64,000 bases of DNA, from positions 1-64,000 of the forward strand of contig JAYZUZ010000008.1 in the NCBI GenBank assembly GCA_036156195.1, given 5' to 3'. The notes under the pieces were generated by a model. It saw only the letters and a program-made list of their open reading frames with translations, was not told the origin of the DNA and ran no database searches. The position numbers and the translations under genes are program-made. This stretch comes from Abyssibacter sp036156195. Its GTDB lineage: Bacteria > Pseudomonadota > Gammaproteobacteria > Nevskiales > OUC007. Positions 8,399-16,643 of the stretch are shown piece after piece. Every line of letters starts with the position of its first letter. Positions within the stretch are counted from its first letter, which is position 1.

Positions 8399-10597
8399 CT
8401 AGCGCTGGTCAGCCCGGACCCGCGCGGCTGCAGCGGCCGCCTCGGTTTGCTCCCACAGTTGCAAGTAGGCTTCGGCCGAGTTGTACAGCGCGGTAATCGC
8501 CTCTTCACCCCCTTCGAGTCGGATGCCCTCGACGATATCGGCGACCAAACCGTAGTGCGACATGCCTTCCTCATCCATGACCCACTGCTTGCCGCCGGGA
8601 ATGGACAGCAGGTCCACCTGCAGCGGCGCAATCCCGGCCTCGGCGAACTGGGACCCCCAGCCTTCGCCCTGGAATAGCGTGAATGGATAGACGATGGGCT
8701 CGGCGCTGGCCCCGCGTGACTGCGGCAAGGTACGCAGACCATTGGCGTCGGCGCCGTAGCCTACGGCGAACGGCCGGCGGGTGCCGGAGGCCTCCCAGAT
8801 TGGCTTCAGTTTGGCGAGAAAATCCACGAAATCACGGCCATGCGGCAGCGCCGGATAGATGATGCCGCCCTGACGGATGATCTGCGTGGCCTGGTCGTTG
8901 CTGATGCCGCCGTGCCCACCGTGTCCGGACACCATCGGGTAGGGCGGATCCAGTTCGGCGCCCTTGTCCAGCATGTACTGCTTGCTGAGCAGCTCGGCGT
9001 GATCGATATCGAGCACAAAGCCCTTCTTCATGATCTGCTCGATGGCGTATTCGCCCAGCTCCGTAACCGTACGGGCATTGCACTGGCGACCGGGCGGATA
9101 CACCGGCAACTGACCCTGGGCCAGATCCATGATCAGTTGCGTCACGGGGTCGTTGAACTGGGTGATGGCACCGGACTCCAGTTCGGCGCCCGCGTTGTAA
9201 AAGTAGGTGTCCCCTTCGCCGCCATCAGGGCAGTCGTAGGTCTTCCAGAATCCACGCGTGTCGGTAAAACCGACGTAGTTCAGCACCGAGCTGAAAATCC
9301 CCGTGCCGCCCAGCGCACTGTCGACATCATGGAAGGGGAAGACCTGGCGCACACCCAGCGCCCAGGCTTCGTCGATCTCGCGATCGATGTCCTCGCGGGT
9401 GCAGTCGCTGTTCTCGCTGCCGTCGGGGTTGAAGGTCACCCGGCAGTGGAAAAGGTTGGAGAACTCCAGACCGGGGATGACGGCCAGATTGCCATTGGCG
9501 ATCTCCTGGCGTGCCTCGACCGGTGAGCCGACGATACGGAACCAGCCCTCACCGGGGCCGCCCCACTGGGCGTCCACATAATCCTGCACGTCGTAGAGGA
9601 ATTCGACCTGCTGGGTGCCGGTGATCATGTCCTCGCACTCGGCCGTCTTGTCACCGTAGGTGGCCTTGGCCAGGTTGCACAGCGCTTCGATGGTCGTGCC
9701 GTGAACCACCATGACGCGGAGCCCGGCCTTGTAGGCGCGCTCCACCCAGCGGTAGTACATCTGCTGGTGCAGGAAGGAATCCTGCTTGGGCCAGTCGATG
9801 AAGCTAGGCCAACCCTGGGTGTCATGCATTTGCAGCGGGTCACCATCGAGCAGAATGTTCTCCGCGCTCAGCGTGCCGTTGGGACCATGCATGAGGACGC
9901 AGTTGTCCAGCGCGGCCGGTGCACCGAAGCGGTTGATGGCCTGGCCGTACAACACCCCGCCAGCCGAAGGGCCGACGTCCTCACTGCCATCGGACAATTC
10001 GGAGCCCATGCCCATGTGCGCGTGCACTTCGGCAAAACCAATGACAGGCTGGCCCGCCGCCGGCCCCGTAAAGGTCGGACCATCGATGCCTACCGGCATC
10101 TCCGGGTAATCGGTGCAGCCGGTGGTGGGCTCAAAGCTCAGCGTGGCCGGTGCGTCGGCGAGCACCAGCAGGCCCTCGTCATCAGCTGCCAGCGACTGAC
10201 CCAGCGTGCTCGCGGTGAATTGCCCCTGGTCGCCGGCAAAGGTCCAGTCCGAGCCATCGGCGGGGTCTGTGGTGGCACTGACCGAGGAGCCGCTGGCCGT
10301 CATCAACGTTTCGTCCACGGCGTAGAACAGGTAGCGACCCAGGTTGGCGGCGCGCATGTGGAAGCGCTCGGCGCCGGCGATGTCAGACCCGGTGGCCAGA
10401 TAGGCGGTGCCATCGCGCTGAACATACTGACCGTCGACCCGCAGGTGATAGCAGCCACTGGCCAGATCGAATTTGGTCACAGGTGCCGCGCCCAGCGCAG
10501 GCGTTCCGCCGGACGAACCCGATGAGCCGCACCCAGCGGTTGTCGCTACACCCGCTGCCGCTATGGCAGCCATAATCCAACGTGACGATCCCTGCAT
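8399..10597 (-). CDS. M19/amidohydrolase-like exported lipoprotein
   Basis: A 732-residue predicted lipoprotein (signal with AGC at about residue 23, lipobox weak) with a beta-rich N-terminal region of about 170 residues ahead of a metal-dependent hydrolase domain. Metal-ligand-like motifs are EVHAHMG, VLDIDHAEL (compare DLSH of renal dipeptidase), MVSGHGGHGG and AVGYGADANG (compare GSDFDG). The C-terminus GLVADIVEGIRLEGGEEAITALYNSAE matches the closing helices of peptidase M19. Family M19 cleaves dipeptides or amides; this member is nearly twice the usual size, so the substrate is uncertain. It is followed in the same frame by the polytopic membrane protein. Confidence 0.75.
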   Translation of the reverse strand: MQGSSRWIMAAIAAAGVATTAGCGSSGSSGGTPALGAAPVTKFDLASGCYHLRVDGQYVQRDGTAYLATGSDIAGAERFHMRAANLGRYLFYAVDETLMTASGSSVSATTDPADGSDWTFAGDQGQFTASTLGQSLAADDEGLLVLADAPATLSFEPTTGCTDYPEMPVGIDGPTFTGPAAGQPVIGFAEVHAHMGMGSELSDGSEDVGPSAGGVLYGQAINRFGAPAALDNCVLMHGPNGTLSAENILLDGDPLQMHDTQGWPSFIDWPKQDSFLHQQMYYRWVERAYKAGLRVMVVHGTTIEALCNLAKATYGDKTAECEDMITGTQQVEFLYDVQDYVDAQWGGPGEGWFRIVGSPVEARQEIANGNLAVIPGLEFSNLFHCRVTFNPDGSENSDCTREDIDREIDEAWALGVRQVFPFHDVDSALGGTGIFSSVLNYVGFTDTRGFWKTYDCPDGGEGDTYFYNAGAELESGAITQFNDPVTQLIMDLAQGQLPVYPPGRQCNARTVTELGEYAIEQIMKKGFVLDIDHAELLSKQYMLDKGAELDPPYPMVSGHGGHGGISNDQATQIIRQGGIIYPALPHGRDFVDFLAKLKPIWEASGTRRPFAVGYGADANGLRTLPQSRGASAEPIVYPFTLFQGEGWGSQFAEAGIAPLQVDLLSIPGGKQWVMDEEGMSHYGLVADIVEGIRLEGGEEAITALYNSAEAYLQLWEQTEAAAAAARVRADQR

Positions 10598-10726
10598 CTG
10601 TGCTCCGCGCGGTGCGCACCGCGGCCTCCGATTGGTGTCGGAACATGATGCCCGTGAGTGTCGTCAGTCCGAACTGGTAAAACTGACTCAAGGGAGGATT
10701 CGACCGCGCAGCGGCGCTGGTCCGGT

Positions 10727-11386
10727 TCAGGCGGTTGCCAGTGCCGGCAGGCCCAGCAAGGCCGGTAGCTCGGCCATGTCGCTGAACAGGTGATGGGCCC
10801 CAGCAGCTGCCAGACGCTCTGCCGGGACGTCGGCTGTGTAGGCGAAGACGGTCATGCCGGCGGCCACGCCCGCGGTGACACCTGCCGCCGAATCCTCGAC
10901 CACCGCGCAGCGCGATGGCTCGACACCCTGGGATGCAGCCGCGAGCAGATAAACGTCGGGCGCCGGTTTGCTGTGCTCGACATCTTCGACACTGAAAATG
11001 CGACCCTCGAACCGATTCCACAATCCGGTTTTGCCGAGAGTGAGCTGCATTTTCATCCGCTCTCCGGCCGATGCCACACAGGCCGGTACGGGGAGCCGAT
11101 CCAGCACATCGACCACGCCCGGGACCGGCTCGACCTCTTCGAACAGGGCCTGGGCCGCACGTGCACGCAGCTGGGGCACAAAATCATCCGGTGCCGGCCG
11201 CCCCAGTGCCTCCTCGATAATCACGAGGCAGCGGTCCATGGCCTGGCCAACAAAGCGTTGGAACATCTCGTCCTGGGTCAGCTCCAGCCCCAGCTCCGCG
11301 AGCATGGCGCAGAACACGCGGCTGGTAATGCGTTCGCTGTCCACCAGCACGCCATCGCAGTCGAATATCACCAGGTCGTAGTTCAT
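10727..11386 (-). CDS. HAD-superfamily phosphatase (subfamily IA)
   Basis: The 219-residue cytosolic enzyme has all HAD motifs: the nucleophile block FDCDGVLVDSE (Asp9/Asp11), CVASAGERMKM (motif II Ser), the Lys of HSKPAPDVYLLAA (motif III) and VVEDSAAGV (motif IV). A helical cap lies between motifs I and II. The form is typical of sugar-phosphate or phosphoglycolate-type phosphatases such as YieH; the exact substrate cannot be assigned. It sits 19 bases after the exported methyltransferase-like gene runs out on the same strand, so the order here is HAD downstream of that gene. Confidence 0.88.
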   Translation of the reverse strand: MNYDLVIFDCDGVLVDSERITSRVFCAMLAELGLELTQDEMFQRFVGQAMDRCLVIIEEALGRPAPDDFVPQLRARAAQALFEEVEPVPGVVDVLDRLPVPACVASAGERMKMQLTLGKTGLWNRFEGRIFSVEDVEHSKPAPDVYLLAAASQGVEPSRCAVVEDSAAGVTAGVAAGMTVFAYTADVPAERLAAAGAHHLFSDMAELPALLGLPALATA

Positions 11387-11405
11387 ACGCGTTTCTGCCG
11401 TCGGG

Positions 11406-12212
11406 CTAGTTGAGCAGCTTGACGAACTTGAGCGTCATGCGATCCGACTCTCCGATGCCCTGGTAGCGCTCGCGATCGGTCTCCCCCAGTGCCAGCGAGG
11501 GCGGCAGCGTCCAGACACCCCGTGGATGATCGGTATCGTCCTTGGGATTGGCATTAATCTCACTGCTGGCCGCCAGCTTGAACCCGGCGGCTTCAGCCAT
11601 GCGAATCACATCGGCCTGCCGGATATAGCCGGTGGTCTTGGCCTTGAGCTGGGCCGGGTCGGCTTCCGGTTTGGCGCGGTGGTCGACGACACCCAGCACA
11701 CCACCCGGCTCCAGCGCTGCATGCGCCGCGGCGAAGAAGGCCTCGGCCTGGTCGTCCCACCACAGGTTGTGCACGTTGCGGAAGGTGAGCACCACGTCGA
11801 CGCTGCCCTCCGGTGCGAGCGACCATTGACCGACATCGGCGGTGGTGACGATGGTCTTGCCGTAGGTCGACTTGTCCGCCAGTTTGCCCAGCAGCTGACC
11901 ATGCAGGCGACGACGATAACTGGGTGTATCCGCCGGCCCGACGTCATAGGCCGCCGCGATGTACTGCCCCGACGCTGCCAGGTAGGGCGCCAGTATCTCG
12001 GTCCAGTAACCCGCCGAGGGCCAGAGTTCGACCACCGTATCGTCGGCATCCACACCGAAGAAGCGCAGGACCTCGAGCGGGTGACGGGCGGCATCGCGCA
12101 CGACATAGGCCTCGCTGCGATGCTCTGCGGCCACAGCCGCCTCCAGGGTGGTGCCAGCCTGGGCCAGGCCTGTCGTCAGCAAGGCGGCCATGAATAGGGT
12201 GCGTCGGATCAT
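11406..12212 (-). CDS. Class I methyltransferase fold with signal peptide
   Basis: A 268-residue protein starting MIRRTLFMAALLTTGLAQAG, a clear Sec signal ending in AQA. The mature part has a SAM-methyltransferase fold: DDTVVELWPSAGYWTEILAPYLA is motif I, with the glycine-rich loop altered to ELWPSAG, then VDVVLTFRNVHNLWW (motif IV region) and LEPGGVLGVVDHRA. This is the COG4798 type of predicted methyltransferase, often annotated with a signal sequence. The ATG at 12212 is preceded by GGAGA. SAM is not expected in the periplasm, so a different ligand or cryptic function is possible. Confidence 0.85.
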   Translation of the reverse strand: MIRRTLFMAALLTTGLAQAGTTLEAAVAAEHRSEAYVVRDAARHPLEVLRFFGVDADDTVVELWPSAGYWTEILAPYLAASGQYIAAAYDVGPADTPSYRRRLHGQLLGKLADKSTYGKTIVTTADVGQWSLAPEGSVDVVLTFRNVHNLWWDDQAEAFFAAAHAALEPGGVLGVVDHRAKPEADPAQLKAKTTGYIRQADVIRMAEAAGFKLAASSEINANPKDDTDHPRGVWTLPPSLALGETDRERYQGIGESDRMTLKFVKLLN

Positions 12213-12271
12213 CAGCGTGTCTCCGGAAACGGAAGGCGGAGCGTAGAGCATCCACCGATGCTGTGCAGGGG

Positions 12272-13117
12272 CTACGCGTTCAGCCGCGATTTGAGCGCAT
12301 TGCGGTAGCGCCGGCTGACCGGAACCCGAACGCCCGTGTGCAAGCGGGCTTCGCCATCGCCGGTGTCATGCACGCGAATCTCCGCCAGGCGATCCAGATT
12401 GATGATGGCGCTGCGATGCACACGGACGAAGGACTGATCGGTCAGGCGGCGCTCGACCCCGGTCATGGTTTCGCGCAGCAGGTATTCCGTCGGACCGACA
12501 TGCAGGGTGATGTAGTTGCCGGCTGCCTGAATCCAGTCGATGTCCTGAACACGGACCAGGAACTCCCGACCGAGTTTCTTGACGAGGAAGCGATCGGTGA
12601 CCGGCTGTGGCTGCGGCGCATCGTCGGTCAGCATCCGCGCCTCGCCCTGCCAGCGTCGCATCATCAACGCATAGAGTTCGATCAGGGCCAGAATCAGAAA
12701 GTAGCTGCGCACATCCTTGAGAAACTCGTAGCCGAGTTCGCGCCACCACGGTGCAAAGGCGTAGTCCTCACCAACCAGTGCGTAGACAGCCTCGCGCAGC
12801 AACACCATGCCCCCCACATGCAGCAGGCAGAACGGGATGGTGGCCAGCCCGTGGACCAGCAGTGCCTGCCACCAGCGGGTGCGCGGCCGCAGCCAGGCAT
12901 TGAAGGCGACGATGACCGGAATCAGCGCGGCCGTGACCAGCGTGCTGGTGAACTCCCAGGTGACCGGTTGCCAGACCGCCAGTGGATCGCCCGCACGCCG
13001 CAAATCGGCAATCACAACCACGCTGTTCATCACAGCGTTGACGAGTAACAACAAACCCCAGCCACCGGTTTCGATCCATCGACGATGGCGCTGGTATTGG
13101 GCAAGTGTGGGCAGCAT
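12272..13117 (-). CDS. Membrane-bound LytTR transcriptional regulator
   Basis: A 281-residue one-component regulator. The N-terminal half holds four hydrophobic segments (about 18-150), and the C-terminal 100 residues form a LytTR DNA-binding domain: FLVKKLGREFLVRVQDIDWIQAAGNYITLHV, then RLTDQSFVRVHRSAIINLDRLAEI and VPVSRRYRNALKSRL. LytTR proteins usually control virulence, bacteriocin or cell-surface genes; here there is no receiver domain, so the membrane part presumably senses. It is divergent from an acyltransferase gene 154 bases away, a likely target. Confidence 0.88.
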   Translation of the reverse strand: MLPTLAQYQRHRRWIETGGWGLLLLVNAVMNSVVVIADLRRAGDPLAVWQPVTWEFTSTLVTAALIPVIVAFNAWLRPRTRWWQALLVHGLATIPFCLLHVGGMVLLREAVYALVGEDYAFAPWWRELGYEFLKDVRSYFLILALIELYALMMRRWQGEARMLTDDAPQPQPVTDRFLVKKLGREFLVRVQDIDWIQAAGNYITLHVGPTEYLLRETMTGVERRLTDQSFVRVHRSAIINLDRLAEIRVHDTGDGEARLHTGVRVPVSRRYRNALKSRLNA

Positions 13118-13271
13118 GCGCGCAGGGTACCGGGTCCGTTGCGCCGGCCCCAACCACTGGTCACAGCCATCCACCACTCAGCCCATCGGCCCCACATCCC
13201 GACCCAGACGCGGTGGTTGGCAAGACACTCGCTCGCAGACTGGGCATCCGATCCACGCCCTTTGCACTGCC

Positions 13272-14456
13272 ATGTCGCCAGCCCTTTCAGACGCCCGTCG
13301 TTACGACATCGACGCCCTGCGCGCCATCGCCTTCGGTCTGCTCATTCTTTATCACGTCGGCATGTTTTACGTGCCCTGGGACTGGCACGTGCAGTCAGCG
13401 TATCCAGCCAGCTGGCTGGAACCGATGATGACCTTCTTCAACCAGTGGCGAATGCCGCTGATTTTTCTGATCAGCGGACTGGCAGTGCGCTTCATGCGCC
13501 GGGGCCGCAGCGCGTCGATGCTGGCCCGCCAGCGTCTGCAGCGCCTGGGCCTGCCGCTGCTGTTCGGGATGCTGGTGGTGGTGCCTCCGCAGGCCTATGT
13601 GGAGGCGTTGCGCAATCAGGCATTCGAGGGGGGGTACCTTGCCTTCCTGGGTCGCTACCTGCAGCTGCAGCCCTGGCCGGCCGGCAGCTTTGCGGGCGCA
13701 GAGCTGGGCGTGACCTGGAACCACCTCTGGTACCTGCCCTACGTGCTGTTCTACACGCTGGTTGTGATTCCGTTGGCGCCGCTACTCGACCACCTGAGCC
13801 TGCGATTCGTGCAGCTGCGCGGCACCGCTCTGGTGCTGCTGCCGCCGCTGCCGTTGTTGGCCGCCGGTCTCTGGGTGTATCCCCAGTTTCCTTACATCAG
13901 CCACAGCCTGATCGACGACGGGTATGCCCATGCGATGTTTGGCTGTTGTTTCCTCTACGGCTATCTCATCGGACGCGACCCGGCGCTCTGGGCACACTTG
14001 GCTGGTCTGCGCTGGTGGCTGCTCGGCCTCGGTGTACTGAGCTTTGCCATGCGCAGCCTGTTCGCTGCCTGGTTGGACACCGAGGCCAGCGGGCCGGAAG
14101 GGCTGGCCTGGCTATTCAGCGTTTACCTGAACCGCTGGACCTGGATGCTGGTGGTGTTGGCCTGGGCCCACTGGCGGCTGAACCGGCCGATGCGCTGGCT
14201 GGGCTGGGCCAATGAATCGGTGTACCCCTGGTACGTGCTGCACCAGAGTCTGACGGTGGTCATTGGCTACTATGCCGGCCGTGCGCTGCTGGGGCCAGTG
14301 GTCGAACCCATGGTTGTACTGGGCGGCACGCTGCTGGGTTGCTGGTTGCTGACCGGGGTGATCCGGCGCAGTGCCTGGCTACGGCCTTTGTTCGGCCTCA
14401 AACCACGCCATAACGCAACGAGCCGGTTACAGCCTGAGGCGGTAACCGGCTCGTAG
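13272..14456 (+). CDS. Acyltransferase-3 family membrane protein
   Basis: A 394-residue integral membrane acyltransferase of the OafA/MdoC type. It begins DARRYDIDALRAIAFGLLILYHVGMF, the family's RxxxxDxLRA..I..VV..H motif with the catalytic-type His in the first helix, and has about ten membrane segments. RWMPLIFLISGLAVRFMRRG-like and HLWYLPYVLFYTLV segments resemble the glucan biosynthesis protein MdoC, which adds succinyl groups to periplasmic glucans. The ATG at 13272 places the first motif at the usual position; a longer frame upstream overlaps the divergent LytTR gene. Its 3' end lies inside a hairpin. Confidence 0.85.
   Translation: MSPALSDARRYDIDALRAIAFGLLILYHVGMFYVPWDWHVQSAYPASWLEPMMTFFNQWRMPLIFLISGLAVRFMRRGRSASMLARQRLQRLGLPLLFGMLVVVPPQAYVEALRNQAFEGGYLAFLGRYLQLQPWPAGSFAGAELGVTWNHLWYLPYVLFYTLVVIPLAPLLDHLSLRFVQLRGTALVLLPPLPLLAAGLWVYPQFPYISHSLIDDGYAHAMFGCCFLYGYLIGRDPALWAHLAGLRWWLLGLGVLSFAMRSLFAAWLDTEASGPEGLAWLFSVYLNRWTWMLVVLAWAHWRLNRPMRWLGWANESVYPWYVLHQSLTVVIGYYAGRALLGPVVEPMVVLGGTLLGCWLLTGVIRRSAWLRPLFGLKPRHNATSRLQPEAVTGS
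14419..14453. terminator. Perfect 12-bp hairpin at acyltransferase end
   Basis: CGAGCCGGTTAC at 14419-14430 pairs with GTAACCGGCTCG at 14442-14453, around an 11-base loop. The stem lies in the last codons of the acyltransferase gene and between convergent genes. There is no T-tract, so it may be a bidirectional transcription barrier or mRNA-stabilising stem rather than an intrinsic terminator. Confidence 0.5.
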
Positions 14457-14458
14457 GC

Positions 14459-14479
14459 GGTTCGCCGCATCGGCGAACC
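14459..14479. terminator. Second hairpin between convergent genes
   Basis: GGTTCGCCG and CGGCGAACC form a perfect 9-bp stem around the three-base loop CAT, immediately after the first hairpin and 17 bases before the FKBP stop codon. It lacks a clear T-run. The pair of stems probably ends transcription from both sides. Confidence 0.45.
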
Positions 14480-14496
14480 CGCGATGGCGATGCGAC

Positions 14497-14976
14497 CTAG
14501 TGGTCGGCGCCGCCTGCATGGACGTGACCATGCTCAAGTTCCTGCGGCGTGGCTTCGCGCACATCGGTGATTTCGATGTCGAAGACCAGCGTCTGGCCGG
14601 CCATTTGATGGTTGGCGTCTACAACCACCGTATCGCCTTCGACGGCGCGGATGACCACCGGGATATCACCGCCATCGGTGGAGGCACGGAACACCATGCC
14701 CGGCTCGACCTTGTCGACACCCTGGAAGGCTTCCAGCGGCACCTGCTGGACGCGGGCCGGGTCGTGTTCGCCATAGGCTTTTTCCGGGGGAATAGTCGCC
14801 TCGAAACGATCACCGGTGGACTTGCCGGACATTTCTTCTTCCAGGCCCGGGATGATGCCACCCGTGCCATGCAGGTAAGCCATCGGCTCCGCCTCACGTG
14901 AAGATTCGAGTACTTCGCCCTCGGGGGTCTTCAGCACATAGTGAAAGCTTGCGACGGTATTTTCTGCAATCTGCAC
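14497..14976 (-). CDS. slyD: FKBP-type peptidyl-prolyl isomerase, SlyD-like
   Basis: A 159-residue SlyD-type isomerase and chaperone. FKBP core elements are ENTVASFHYVLKTPEGEVLESS, PMAYLHGTGGIIPGLEEEMSG and a C-terminal FDIEITDVREAT; an inserted IF-like domain (AYGEHDPARVQQVPLEAFQG through NHQMAGQTLVF) lies between. The GTG at 14976 was chosen because AGGA lies 6 bases upstream and the protein then starts at the usual place. The C-terminal His-rich tail (ELEHGHVHAGGADH) is short compared with the metal-binding tail of E. coli SlyD, so nickel binding may be weaker. Confidence 0.9.
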   Translation of the reverse strand: MQIAENTVASFHYVLKTPEGEVLESSREAEPMAYLHGTGGIIPGLEEEMSGKSTGDRFEATIPPEKAYGEHDPARVQQVPLEAFQGVDKVEPGMVFRASTDGGDIPVVIRAVEGDTVVVDANHQMAGQTLVFDIEITDVREATPQELEHGHVHAGGADH

Positions 14977-15150
14977 AGGACATCCTGATGAATAAAGGGG
15001 TTTTACGGTAGCACAGGCTGTCAAACCGCCGATCGGCCCTGCCTTGTGACAAGGCCATCCAAACAGGGCATGGGCCGGAACAGATCCGCGGCGGGAGCGC
15101 GTAGCGCGTGCATCGAAAGGGTGGGCGGTTCTGAACCCGCCCGCCGGCTG

Positions 15151-15369
15151 TCAGGCCTGGGCGTCGAGCTCGGCAAACCGGCGTCGCAGTTCGCGTTCTT
15201 CGTTGGTCACCGCTGCTTCCAGCTCACCGACGCGGCGCTCCAGCTTTTGCAGGCGCTCGATCATGTCGGCCGGTGGCTGCTGCTGTTGGCGGCTCTTGAG
15301 ATAGCTCGTAATGGCTCCGGTGGTTGTCCCGAATATCACCACTATGGTGATCATGGTGAACACATCCAT
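15151..15369 (-). CDS. PspB-like small membrane protein (second copy)
   Basis: A 72-residue protein with one N-terminal membrane helix (FTMITIVVIFGTTTGAITSYL), a Gln-rich linker and an amphipathic helix RLQKLERRVGELEAAVTNEERELRRRF. The architecture matches the product at 6.2 kb and phage-shock PspB. It is divergent from the MFS gene with 68 bases between. The TGTAATAAAT element seen before the first copy is absent here, so the two are probably regulated differently. The longer frame upstream is not needed. Confidence 0.65.
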   Translation of the reverse strand: MDVFTMITIVVIFGTTTGAITSYLKSRQQQQPPADMIERLQKLERRVGELEAAVTNEERELRRRFAELDAQA

Positions 15370-15437
15370 GCTGGCGTCCCGCGCGTCGTTTCGATGCATG
15401 ACATGATTGCCCGCCGCGCCTGTTCTTGCCAAGTTCG

Positions 15438-16643
15438 ATGACCCCATCACCCGCCGCCGATTGGCGCACGCCGCGTCTGTTCCTGATGCTCATGGCCGTC
15501 GCCCTGCCGCTGGGCTATGCAACCTGGAATGCCTTGCTCAACAACTTCGCCATCGAGATGGCGCAGTTCGACGGATCAGACATCGGTCTGCTGCAATCCG
15601 TGCGCGAGATACCGGGCTTTCTGGCGTTTACCGCGGTGTTCTTTCTGGCCGTGATTTCCGAACAGCGTTTTGCCTTGATCGCCATCGCACTACTCGGCGG
15701 TGCAGTGGCTGTCACGGGCGTGTTTGCCACCACCACCGGGCTGCTGATTACGACGTTTCTCATGTCGGTGGGCTTTCACTACCTCGAAACGCTGAAGCAG
15801 TCGCTGTCGCTGCAGTGGCTAAGCAAGGCGGAGGCACCGGCCGTGCTGGGGCAGTTGATCTCGGTGGCCGCACTCACCTCGCTGCTGTCCTATGCGGTGG
15901 TCTGGGTGCTGCTGGAAGTGTTTGCGGCCAGCTACACGGTTGTCTATGCAACAGCCGGAGCGGCCTGTCTGCTGCTGGTGCTGTTCATGACCTTGGCCTT
16001 CCCGCGCTTCGAGGCCCCCAATCCCCAGCGCAGGCAACTCATCGTCAGACGCCGGTATGGCTTGTATTACGCGCTCACCTTTCTCAGTGGTGCGCGGCGC
16101 CAGATCTTCATGGTGTTTGCGAGCTTTTTGCTGGTCGAGCGCTTTGGGTACTCGGCCTCGGCCATTGCCGCGCTATACCTGATCAACCACGGCGTGAGCT
16201 GGCTGCTGGCACCCATCATCGGCCGCTGGGTGGGTCGGGTTGGCGAGCGCAAAGCGCTAACCATCGAGTACATCGGCCTGATCACCGTTTTTCTGGGCTA
16301 TGCCGTTGTCGAGAGCGGCAGTCTGGCCGCCACCTTGTTCGTGGTGGATCACATCTTCTTCGCCATGGCCATTGCTCAGAAGACGTATTTTCAGAAGATT
16401 GCCGACCCCGGCGACATCGCGGGCACGGCCGGGGTGAACTTTACGATTAATCACATTGCGGCCGTCGTAATCCCTGCGAGTTTTGGCGTGATCTGGCTCG
16501 CCGCCCCCGAGTGGGTGTTCATCCTCGGCGCGGCCATGGCCACGGGGTCCCTGCTTCTGGCTCGATGTGTGCCCGAAGCGCCCAGTCAGGAAGCCCCCAT
16601 GCAGCTATGGTGGCGGCGTTCGCAGCCGGTGCGTATCACATGA
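15438..16643 (+). CDS. Major facilitator superfamily transporter
   Basis: A 401-residue transporter with about 12 membrane helices. The cytoplasmic loop with RRRYGLYYALTFLSGARRQIF separates two six-helix halves. It lacks the classic GxLaDrxGrk signature between helices 2 and 3, and I cannot name a substrate. ATG 15438 is used; a TTG 12 bases upstream would add four residues. The stop overlaps the start of the nitroreductase gene in an ATGA arrangement, so transporter and enzyme are made together and may act on the same compound. Confidence 0.85.
   Translation: MTPSPAADWRTPRLFLMLMAVALPLGYATWNALLNNFAIEMAQFDGSDIGLLQSVREIPGFLAFTAVFFLAVISEQRFALIAIALLGGAVAVTGVFATTTGLLITTFLMSVGFHYLETLKQSLSLQWLSKAEAPAVLGQLISVAALTSLLSYAVVWVLLEVFAASYTVVYATAGAACLLLVLFMTLAFPRFEAPNPQRRQLIVRRRYGLYYALTFLSGARRQIFMVFASFLLVERFGYSASAIAALYLINHGVSWLLAPIIGRWVGRVGERKALTIEYIGLITVFLGYAVVESGSLAATLFVVDHIFFAMAIAQKTYFQKIADPGDIAGTAGVNFTINHIAAVVIPASFGVIWLAAPEWVFILGAAMATGSLLLARCVPEAPSQEAPMQLWWRRSQPVRIT

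Noticed and set aside
8840..9526. Plus-strand frame antisense to the M19-like gene
   Set aside because: Metal-ligand motifs and the lipoprotein signal support the minus-strand gene only.
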